Below, one piece after another: positions 9,116 through 15,286 of a stretch of 29,224 nt of DNA. The stretch is taken from positions 18,476-47,699 of the forward strand of contig NYSW01000060.1 in the NCBI GenBank assembly GCA_002683195.1, written 5' to 3'. The notes beneath the pieces are model-generated. The model made no database searches, was not told the origin of the DNA, and saw nothing but the letters and a program-made list of their open reading frames with translations. The translations under genes and the position numbers were made by a program. This DNA is from Phycisphaerae bacterium (lineage in GTDB: Bacteria > Planctomycetota > Phycisphaerae > Phycisphaerales > SM1A02). Position 1 is the first letter of the stretch, and each line of letters begins with the position of its first letter.

Positions 9116-10128
9116 TGGTTCGCTCCCTCGAATCGGCCGCCTCGATCGGGCGAGTTCCGCTCCAGCAGATCGAGGAACACGGATTCCACATCCGGCCGTT
9201 CATATCGGAGTTCGAGAACCACCAACGGCGTCGGCGCGAGAAGTCGCCCCACCGCCTCCGTCCGATCGCCTCCCGGCACCACCAGTTCGATCCGGTTCTC
9301 GGAGATCGTGGGCTCGGAGTGAACGCCGGAGTGAACGCCGGAGTGAACGTCGGAGTGAACGCCCTCGGAGCCGAGTAACGGCCGGAGCGTCGCCATCAGA
9401 AGATCTCCCGCATCGGGCCGTTCATCGCGAGCGACCCGAATCACCGTCCGGCCGCCGTTCTCCCCGCCGAGCCGAAAGGCCTCGACCGTGTCGTCGGCGA
9501 GTTTTCGCCCCTGATGCATCAACACCACCCGATCGGCGACCGCTTCGATCTCCTGCATGATGTGGCTTGAAAGCAGCACCGTTCGCCGATCCGCGAGCCG
9601 ACGGACCAGTGAACGAAAGTCGCGGAGCTGCCGCGGATCGAGTCCCACCGTCGGTTCATCCAGCACCAGCAGTTTCGGATCCCCCAGGAGGGCGGCCGCG
9701 AGGCCGACTCGCTGCCGGAATCCCTTGCTCAGTTGGCCGACCAGACGTCGCTCCACGCCCAACAGGTCACAGGCCGCCAGGCTCTCCGCCACCGAGGACT
9801 CTCGCGCTCGGCGAGAAAGCCCCAGCAGCCGGGCCCGGAATCGGAGGTACTCGACCACCCGCATTTCGGGATTCGAGGGGGCTGATTCCGGGAGGTAGCC
9901 GATTCTCGCCAGGGCCTCTCGGCGTTCCGCCGGCATCGATCTCCCGATGACGCGAAGTTGACCGGCGTCCGGAGGAAGCATGCCGGTGATCATCCGGATG
10001 GTCGTCGTCTTCCCGGCGCCGTTGGGGCCGAGCAAGCCACAGACCACACCGGAAGGAACCTCGAGATCGAGATCCCGCACCGCGGTGAATCGTCCGTACC
10101 TTCGGGTGATGCCCGTCGCTTCGATCAT
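9112..10128 (-). CDS. ABC-2 exporter ATPase (GldA-like)
   Basis: ATP-binding subunit of the exporter whose membrane part is encoded next. It has 338 residues. Walker A GPNGAGKT lies near 34-41, the ABC signature LSKGF is at 133-137, Walker B LLVLDEP is at 153-159, and the H-loop is SSH (187-189). The start at 10128 puts MIEATGITRRYGRFTAV first, which is normal for the family. The open frame extends 132 codons further upstream, but those residues are non-conserved and cover the divergent promoter region. A four-fold repeat of Val-His-Ser-(Asp/Gly/Glu) interrupts the C-terminal accessory domain at residues 257-272. The stop overlaps the next gene by ATGA. The C-terminal ~115 residues are poorly conserved and may fix partner specificity. 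Confidence 0.93.
   Translation of the reverse strand: MIEATGITRRYGRFTAVRDLDLEVPSGVVCGLLGPNGAGKTTTIRMITGMLPPDAGQLRVIGRSMPAERREALARIGYLPESAPSNPEMRVVEYLRFRARLLGLSRRARESSVAESLAACDLLGVERRLVGQLSKGFRQRVGLAAALLGDPKLLVLDEPTVGLDPRQLRDFRSLVRRLADRRTVLLSSHIMQEIEAVADRVVLMHQGRKLADDTVEAFRLGGENGGRTVIRVARDERPDAGDLLMATLRPLLGSEGVHSDVHSGVHSGVHSEPTISENRIELVVPGGDRTEAVGRLLAPTPLVVLELRYERPDVESVFLDLLERNSPDRGGRFEGANQ
9315..9362 (-). repeat. Four tandem 12-bp units inside the exporter ATPase gene
   Basis: The 12-bp unit CGGAGTGAACGC (plus strand) occurs four times head to tail. Only the third unit differs, by C to T at its last base. It encodes VHSD-VHSG-VHSG-VHSE. The unit length is a multiple of three, so copy-number change by slippage would keep the frame. 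Confidence 0.95.
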
Positions 10129-10201
10129 CGTCTGATGCGTGGCTCGCGAGTCGTTTCGTCGAAGTTCGCGAAGGAAGAGTGGTCCGCCCCGGGAAGCTCG
10201 C

Positions 10202-10207
10202 ATTCTA
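10202..10207 (-). promoter_or_regulatory. -10-like hexamer for the exporter operon
   Basis: On the minus strand this reads TAGAAT, the same hexamer as before putA. It lies 73 nt upstream of the ATPase start. No convincing -35 element is visible. It shares a 166-bp intergenic region with the divergent response-regulator gene. Confidence 0.35.
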
Positions 10208-10259
10208 TCGCGAGTGGGTCTTTCGCGACGCGACTCTCCCTCGAAGGGGGCGAGCCCGG

Positions 10260-10265
10260 TAGGAT
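10260..10265 (+). promoter_or_regulatory. -10-like hexamer for the PAS-GAF-receiver gene
   Basis: TAGGAT lies 29 nt upstream of the ATG at 10295 and a GGAG ribosome site lies between them. The same hexamer precedes prmC. No -35 element is clear. Confidence 0.35.
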
Positions 10266-10294
10266 TGAACACGACAACTGCGGAGATCCCCGCG

Positions 10295-11950
10295 ATGCCT
10301 GAACCCAGACCGCACCCCAGAGCCAGATTACTACTCCCACCCGCCATGCCGGCCGAGGACTTCCTCGCAGGCATCCCGGACGTGGTTTCAGCCCTCCTGC
10401 GCGATACCTGCGAGATGGTGGAGTCGGGCTCCGAAACCGGTTCCGGGCCGGGGATCCCCGCCGACCCGCGAGTGGCCGCGGCCCTCGACGGCTTCGGCGA
10501 AGGGGTCGCGGTGGTGGTCCGCAACGGCGAAATCGTCTGGATGAACGACCGACTGGCCGCTCACTCTCCTGAAATGCTCCGACTCTTCGGCGATGCCTGC
10601 CGCGAAGCGATCGAAGAATTCACCCAACATCCCGAGATCGAAGCCGGCGAGAGCATGCGGATCGATTTCCGACACGGCGAGCGGGCTTTCGAAGTCCTCT
10701 GCTCACCGATGCCCGATGACCCGGCCCACAACACGGTGGCGGCTCTCGTTTCCGACGTCACCGAGTTGAAGCGCACCGAATCGATGATCGAGGAGATCGA
10801 TCGAGCCGGTGGTGATCTCCTCGATCTGGATCCAGACACCGTCAACCCTCTCGACGTCGCCTCTCGACTTCGATTGGTGGAAGACAAGATCGTGCGGACC
10901 GTCCGCTCGGTGATCGGTTTCGAGCACTTCGAAGTCCGACTGGTCGACCGACGCACCGGGCAGCTCGAGCTGGTCATGGGCTCCGGGATGGACCCGCTTT
11001 CGATCGGCGAGCGGATCTTCGCCCGAGCCGACGGCAATGGCATCTCCGGCTGGGTCGCCGCGACCGGAAAAGCCTATCTCTGCCGGGACATCTGCAAGGA
11101 CCCCCGCTACCAGACCGGAATTCCGGACGCCGCCAGCAGCCTCACCGTTCCGCTCCGGTTGCGAGACCGGGTGGTGGGCGTCCTCAACATCGAGTCCAAC
11201 CGGGTCGATGCCTTCGACGAACGCGACCAACTCCTGGTCGAGCTCTACGGCCGCTACATCGCGATGTCGGTGAACATTCTCGACATGCTGGTGGTCGAGC
11301 GCTACACGACCAACCACACATTCTCCACCACGGTTCTGGGCGAGCTGGGGGAGCCCCTCGACACCATCAGCCGGAATGCGGCGGAGATCCGGGCCACCTA
11401 CATCGGCGACGCAAGCCTCGCCGCCAAGCTCGACGCCATCCTTGCGGGAGTGGAAACCGCTCGCGAACGCGTGCTCGCCTGCTCAAGCGGACCGCGGACG
11501 ATCCTCGGCGCCGGGGAAAGCGACGGGGAGCCCGTGGACGACCCCCTGGTTCGCGGCCGAAGAGTGCTGGTCGCCGACGACGAGCCGACCATTCGGAATG
11601 CGATCCAACGATTGCTTGAAGAACGCGGGGCGTTGGTGGAAGCGTTTGCCGACGGCTCGGGAGCGATCGAGGTCATCGAACGCGACCGCGATGCCATCGA
11701 TCTGGTGATCAGCGATGTGCAGATGCCCGACCGGAACGGCTACGAGGTGTTTCGAACCACCCGCGAGCACGCGCCCGACGCCGCCATCGTCCTGATGACC
11801 GGATTCGGCTATGACCCCAACCACTCGATCGTGCGGTCGAGCCAGGAAGGCCTTGAGGCCTGCCTTTTCAAGCCGTTTCGAGTCGATCAACTGTTCGAAG
11901 AGATCCACAAGGCGTTGCGAGGCCGCGCTGCGGCCGGCGATGAAGCCTGA
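10295..11950 (+). CDS. PAS-GAF-receiver regulatory protein with degenerate HisKA helix
   Basis: A 551-residue cytosolic signalling protein with no membrane segment. A PAS-like region comes first (about 60-165, including LDGFGEGVAVVVRNGEIVWMN and ending in VTELKR). A GAF domain follows (about 190-335), with the typical GISGWVAATG and SSLTVPLRLRDRVVGVLNIES. A helical segment then reads FSTTVLGELGEPLDTIS (about 343-359). A C-terminal receiver domain (about 424-545) has VLVADDEP, the phospho-acceptor Asp474 in ISDVQMPDRNG, LMTGFG and the conserved FKPF. The helix aligns with a HisKA box, but glycine (349) replaces the phosphorylated histidine and no ATPase domain follows. It is therefore not a histidine kinase. 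It probably senses a ligand and is phosphorylated by another kinase; its output is unknown. The ATG at 10295 follows GGAG; the upstream 52-codon extension is Arg-rich and not conserved. Confidence 0.86.
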   Translation: MPEPRPHPRARLLLPPAMPAEDFLAGIPDVVSALLRDTCEMVESGSETGSGPGIPADPRVAAALDGFGEGVAVVVRNGEIVWMNDRLAAHSPEMLRLFGDACREAIEEFTQHPEIEAGESMRIDFRHGERAFEVLCSPMPDDPAHNTVAALVSDVTELKRTESMIEEIDRAGGDLLDLDPDTVNPLDVASRLRLVEDKIVRTVRSVIGFEHFEVRLVDRRTGQLELVMGSGMDPLSIGERIFARADGNGISGWVAATGKAYLCRDICKDPRYQTGIPDAASSLTVPLRLRDRVVGVLNIESNRVDAFDERDQLLVELYGRYIAMSVNILDMLVVERYTTNHTFSTTVLGELGEPLDTISRNAAEIRATYIGDASLAAKLDAILAGVETARERVLACSSGPRTILGAGESDGEPVDDPLVRGRRVLVADDEPTIRNAIQRLLEERGALVEAFADGSGAIEVIERDRDAIDLVISDVQMPDRNGYEVFRTTREHAPDAAIVLMTGFGYDPNHSIVRSSQEGLEACLFKPFRVDQLFEEIHKALRGRAAAGDEA

Positions 11951-11994
11951 CTCGAGATCGACTTCATCAGTGTTCGGGGGGGGACTCGGCGAAC

Positions 11995-13026
11995 TCAGCC
12001 CTCGAAGAGTCCGGACAGGACCCGTTCGTGATCATCGGAATCCCGATGGATGGCACAGTCCGCGAAACCGGCGGATTCCATGAGCCTCGCCACTTCCGAC
12101 GCCTGGTCGAACTGAATTTCGATGGCCAGGAATCCTCCACTTCGAAGCCAGCGCGGAGCTTCCGCGATCAGCGGTCGAACCAGATCGAGCCCATCCGCCC
12201 CACCCCGCAGGGCGGATGCCGGTTCGTGAAGCCGGACGTTGGGCGGACATCGCTGGTATTCAGCATCGCTGACATACGGAGGATTCGTGAGAATGAGATC
12301 GAAGATCCCTGCTTCGGACGGCTTCAAAGGCTCGTAAAGCGAACCTATCCGCGTCTCGAAACGATCCGCAAGTCCGAGAGCGGCGGCATTCCGCTGGGCC
12401 AGGGCGATGGCTGCCGGCACCAGATCCGAGGCCACCACCCGAGCGGACTCGCCGGGAAGGGTCCCCAGAATCGGCTCCGCTCCGGCCCCCGGAGGATCAT
12501 CCGAATCCACCTTCTCACCCACCGCCGCCGCGAGGCGGGCGACATCGGCGAGAATCGCCTGATCGGCCTCTCTCATTCGGGCCGCGGCTCGATGTGGACG
12601 ATCGAGCAGCCGAAGCAACGAGAGTCCGGCACATCCGGTTCCGGTGCAGGGTTCGAAGATCACCGGCGAATGGCCGCAACCGTGAAGTCGTTCCAGGGAG
12701 ACCTCCACCAGCGTCTCGGTCGAGGGCCGCGGGATCAAGGTGCTTGAATTCACTTCAAATCGATGGCCATGGAACCAGGCTTCACCCACCAGGTACTGCA
12801 CCGGCTCGTCACCACAGGCTCGGCGGACCCATTCCCGGAGCGTGGCCCGCTCTTCCTCGGTCGCGACGCGATCCGGCTCCATGTAGAGACGGAGGCGTTC
12901 CGAGCCGATCGCCGCCGAAACCAGCATCTCGGCGCAGATCTTCGGGGAATCGATTTCCTGCGCTTCCAGATGCGTCCGAATCCACCGGAGAAGCCTGCGG
13001 GTTGTCCATGATGAGTCTTCAGTCAC
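11995..13026 (-). CDS. prmC: Release-factor glutamine N5-methyltransferase PrmC (HemK)
   Basis: Methylates the GGQ glutamine of peptide-chain release factors using S-adenosylmethionine. The N-terminal helical domain includes the conserved EPVQYLVGEAWFHGHRF and IPRPSTETLVE. The methyltransferase domain has motif I EPCTGTGCAG (125-134), an acidic ASD (199-201) and the catalytic NPPY (248-251). Two departures are visible. Motif I and the ASD strand are separated by about 65 residues instead of roughly 20, so an insert of about 50 residues is present (around 143-195). The usual RPETE motif reads RPSTE. The start is GTG at 13026: a stop lies four codons upstream and no in-frame ATG precedes conserved sequence. 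There is no clear ribosome-binding site, and a TAGGAT hexamer ends 6 nt before the start. Confidence 0.92.
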   Translation of the reverse strand: MTEDSSWTTRRLLRWIRTHLEAQEIDSPKICAEMLVSAAIGSERLRLYMEPDRVATEEERATLREWVRRACGDEPVQYLVGEAWFHGHRFEVNSSTLIPRPSTETLVEVSLERLHGCGHSPVIFEPCTGTGCAGLSLLRLLDRPHRAAARMREADQAILADVARLAAAVGEKVDSDDPPGAGAEPILGTLPGESARVVASDLVPAAIALAQRNAAALGLADRFETRIGSLYEPLKPSEAGIFDLILTNPPYVSDAEYQRCPPNVRLHEPASALRGGADGLDLVRPLIAEAPRWLRSGGFLAIEIQFDQASEVARLMESAGFADCAIHRDSDDHERVLSGLFEG

Positions 13027-13032
13027 ATCCGC

Positions 13033-13038
13033 ATCCTA
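13033..13038 (-). promoter_or_regulatory. -10-like hexamer 6 nt before the prmC start
   Basis: On the minus strand this reads TAGGAT and ends 6 nt before the GTG start codon of prmC. That spacing would put the transcription start on or beside the start codon, giving a leaderless message. No Shine-Dalgarno sequence is visible between them. Confidence 0.4.
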
Positions 13039-13133
13039 CGCTCGCGCGGGCCATCATTGCGCTTCCTTGCGTTTCTTCCGTCAGGTTTGATGCCGACCGG
13101 ATCCGCGGCGAACTCGATCGGTCGTGGAAGCGT

Positions 13134-13155
13134 TATGATTCCGAGTTGCAACTCG
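13134..13155 (+). promoter_or_regulatory. -10-like TATGAT followed by a 14-bp perfect palindrome
   Basis: TATGAT (13134-13139) is the best -10 match in the 175-bp gap between divergent prmC and the 151-residue protein gene. Two bases later comes the perfect palindrome CGAGTTGCAACTCG (13142-13155). It covers the expected transcription start, a standard place for a repressor operator. A -35 element is not evident. The rest of the gap holds nothing I recognise. Confidence 0.45.
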
Positions 13156-13201
13156 TCGCGACACCAGTCCCGACGCCTTTCGAATTTGCCGGGAGTCCTG
13201 C

Positions 13202-13657
13202 GTGACCACTGTCATCCAATCCGCCAGCCTCGCCGAGCGCCTTCGCGCGAGCGGGCGCTTTGCATCGGTCGAATCCACCGAGGATCAGATTCGCTGCCGG
13301 GCCCTCGACGTCGAGAGCGAAGCGTTCTACTTTCTCGCCTCGACCGAACGAGGGTTGCTGGTCGGTTTCGAAACCCCGGACCGATGGCTCAGTGAATCGG
13401 TGGAAGCCGATCTCTACCACTCCAGCGACTCCCTCGACGAACTTCTCGAAGAATCGCTCGACGAGCTCGAGTGGCCGGTCGACGAGGTCCCGGTGACCAA
13501 CTTTCGCCACTACCGGAGCGAGGACCTTCGGTACGTCTTCGAGCATCCGCTACCCACCCACGGTGATCCGGAAGACACGGCGGCGATCTGGATGCTGGCC
13601 TACGAAGCAACCTTCCATGAACTCGGCGACGTCGCCGGCGGCGACGACGAAGACTGA
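13202..13657 (+). CDS. Acidic protein of unknown function, 151 residues
   Basis: I do not recognise this protein. It begins at GTG with a GGGAG ribosome site 6 nt upstream and an upstream promoter/palindrome, and its codon use matches its neighbours, so it looks real. It has no signal peptide or membrane segment. It is strongly acidic, with a Leu/Glu/Asp-rich stretch (DSLDELLEESLDELEW, about residues 75-90) that is probably helical and amphipathic. The tail GGDDED is very acidic. The middle part (EAFYFLASTERGLLVGFETPDRWLSESVEADLY) has an alternating pattern that suggests a small alpha/beta fold. It lies 50 bp before a glycosyltransferase gene on the same strand and may share its transcript. 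Confidence 0.8.
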   Translation: MTTVIQSASLAERLRASGRFASVESTEDQIRCRALDVESEAFYFLASTERGLLVGFETPDRWLSESVEADLYHSSDSLDELLEESLDELEWPVDEVPVTNFRHYRSEDLRYVFEHPLPTHGDPEDTAAIWMLAYEATFHELGDVAGGDDED

Positions 13658-13668
13658 TCACCAAGCCC

Positions 13669-13685
13669 GTCCCGTCGATCGGGAC
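13669..13685 (+). other. Small hairpin between the acidic protein and glycosyltransferase genes
   Basis: GTCCCG and CGGGAC form a perfect 6-bp stem around a 5-nt loop. No T-run follows, so it is unlikely to be a full terminator. It could be an mRNA-processing or stability element, or chance. Confidence 0.3.
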
Positions 13686-13707
13686 ACGATGATTCGGACG
13701 AAGACCG

Positions 13708-15210
13708 ATGGCCTTAAGAGTGCTCATGCTGGGTTGGGAGTTTCCACCGTTCATCACCGGCGGACTTGGTACCGCGTGCTACGGCCTGGTGAAGGCCATG
13801 GACCGCGCCGGGATGCAGACCACGTTCGTGCTCCCGAAATCCGTGCCCGGCGGCGAGGTCGATGAAGCGCCCAGGGTTTCGCTGGTGAGCCCTTCGACCG
13901 AACTCCCCGAAACGCGACCCGAGTTCCTTCCCCAGCCAGTCACCACCGCCTCCACCGCGTCCCCCCACCCTCCGATTTCGGAGCCTGCGGTGACCCGGGT
14001 GATCAAGACCGTGCGCGAGCTTCGCAGCCGGTTCGAGAACGTGAACTTCGTCGACCTTCCGCTCGACGTGCAGTCCGTCTACCAGGAGCAGGCCTCGATC
14101 TGGTCGCGGGTGGTCGAGCACACGGACGTCGACGAACGTCGAATCGAAACCCTGGTCCGAGCCGGCGCTTTCGGAGATGCGGCCCACATCGATGATGCCG
14201 CGGCCCTCCATGCGGCGATGCCGGAACGCGATCCCGCGGCGGCGAGCATGGCGGCTCGCACCGCGGCCGAGAGCGACTACGGCGGCGACATGGTCGGCCA
14301 GGCCCACGCCTACGCCGGATTCTGCCTCGAAGTGGCCAAGCGAACTGATTTCGACATCATCCATGCCCACGACTGGCTGACCTACCCGGCCGGGCTCGCG
14401 GTCTCCCAGCTCACCGGCAAGCCGCTCGTGGTCCACGTCCACTCGACCGAGTTCGATCGCTCCGGCGAACACGTCAACCAACAGCAGTACAACATCGAAC
14501 GCCGAGGCATGCACGGGGCCATGAAGGTCGTCGCGGTGAGCCAACTCACCAAGAACCTCTGCGTCGCCCGCTACGGCATCCCGGATTCCAAGGTCGAGGT
14601 CGTCTACAACGGCGTCGAGTTCGACCCGGTCGAACGGGGCGTCCCGGTCATCGAAAACCGTGACAAGATCGTCTTGTACTTCGGCCGGATCACCATGCAG
14701 AAGGGTCCTGAATTCTTCGTGCAGGCGGCCAAGCGGGTACTCGACGTGATGGAGGACGTGAAATTCGTGGTCGCCGGAAGCGGAGACCTGGCCTCCCAGA
14801 TGATCGAGATGGCGGCGGACATGGGCATCGGTCACAAGGTCCTGTTCACCGGCTTCCTTCGTGGCAACGACATCAAGCGGGTCTTCAGCCTCGCGGATCT
14901 CTACGTCATGCCCAGTGTGAGCGAACCCTTCGGCATCGCCCCCCTCGAAGCCATGAGCCAGGACGTGCCGGCCCTGATCTCCAAGTCCAGCGGCGTGAGC
15001 GAAGTCCTCACCCACGCCTTGAAGGTCGACTTCTGGGATGTGGAGGAGATGGCCAATAAGATCGTCGCGGTCTTGCGTCACCCTCCACTGCGGACCGCTC
15101 TCCAGGACAACGGCCTCTTCGAAGTCCGAGCCCTCACCTGGGACGGCGCCGCGACCCGGTGCCGACAGGTCTACGAGAGCGTGCTTCAAGATGCCGTTCC
15201 AACCCCCTGA
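13708..15210 (+). CDS. GT4-family glycosyltransferase, glycogen-synthase-like
   Basis: A 500-residue GT-B fold enzyme that probably transfers a sugar from a nucleotide-sugar donor to a glucan. The N-terminal acceptor domain starts with VLMLGWEFPPFITGGLG, the glycine-rich loop seen in glycogen/starch-synthase-type enzymes. It continues after a gap with DIIHAHDWLTYPAGLAV and VVHVHSTEFDR. The donor domain has YFGRITMQKGPEFFVQAA and VVAGSGD, and the C-terminal EPFGIAPLE carries the EX7E glutamates. The segment from about residue 48 to 190 is unusually long, rich in Pro, Thr, Ser and acidic residues early on, and not recognisable. The exact product (glycogen or another alpha-glucan) cannot be fixed. 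No glgC, glgB or GH57 gene is adjacent. Confidence 0.85.
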   Translation: MALRVLMLGWEFPPFITGGLGTACYGLVKAMDRAGMQTTFVLPKSVPGGEVDEAPRVSLVSPSTELPETRPEFLPQPVTTASTASPHPPISEPAVTRVIKTVRELRSRFENVNFVDLPLDVQSVYQEQASIWSRVVEHTDVDERRIETLVRAGAFGDAAHIDDAAALHAAMPERDPAAASMAARTAAESDYGGDMVGQAHAYAGFCLEVAKRTDFDIIHAHDWLTYPAGLAVSQLTGKPLVVHVHSTEFDRSGEHVNQQQYNIERRGMHGAMKVVAVSQLTKNLCVARYGIPDSKVEVVYNGVEFDPVERGVPVIENRDKIVLYFGRITMQKGPEFFVQAAKRVLDVMEDVKFVVAGSGDLASQMIEMAADMGIGHKVLFTGFLRGNDIKRVFSLADLYVMPSVSEPFGIAPLEAMSQDVPALISKSSGVSEVLTHALKVDFWDVEEMANKIVAVLRHPPLRTALQDNGLFEVRALTWDGAATRCRQVYESVLQDAVPTP

Positions 15211-15237
15211 AAAAGGGGCGTTCACTGGCTTTTCGAG

Positions 15238-15244
15238 CTAGAAT
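15238..15244 (+). promoter_or_regulatory. -10-like CTAGAAT upstream of putA
   Basis: The hexamer TAGAAT (15239-15244), preceded by C, lies 42 nt before the putA ATG. A GGAG ribosome site sits 8 nt before that ATG. No convincing -35 element is visible. The sequence between the glycosyltransferase stop and this site holds only a weak 5-bp hairpin. Confidence 0.4.
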
Positions 15245-15286
15245 CCGGGTCTCATCGGGCACGACCGCCCGCCCGGAGCAGCTTCC

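Noticed and set aside
10129..10524. Long N-terminal extension of the exporter ATPase
   Set aside because: The extra 132 residues are Arg/Ser/Pro-rich and overlap the divergent regulator gene and its promoter. The family start MIEATGITRRYG begins at 10128.
11976..11983. Run of eight G, and a similar run of eight C at 2491-2498
   Set aside because: The first lies between convergent genes. The second lies within an intact reading frame with no alternative frame downstream, so phase variation is not supported.
15204..15218. CCCCT...AGGGG hairpin at the glycosyltransferase stop codon
   Set aside because: The stem is only 5 bp and no T-run follows, so I do not call it a terminator.
13714..15225. 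A 503-codon open frame antisense to the glycosyltransferase gene
   Set aside because: It is a codon-bias shadow. The sense frame has the full GT4 motif set and a matching upstream context.
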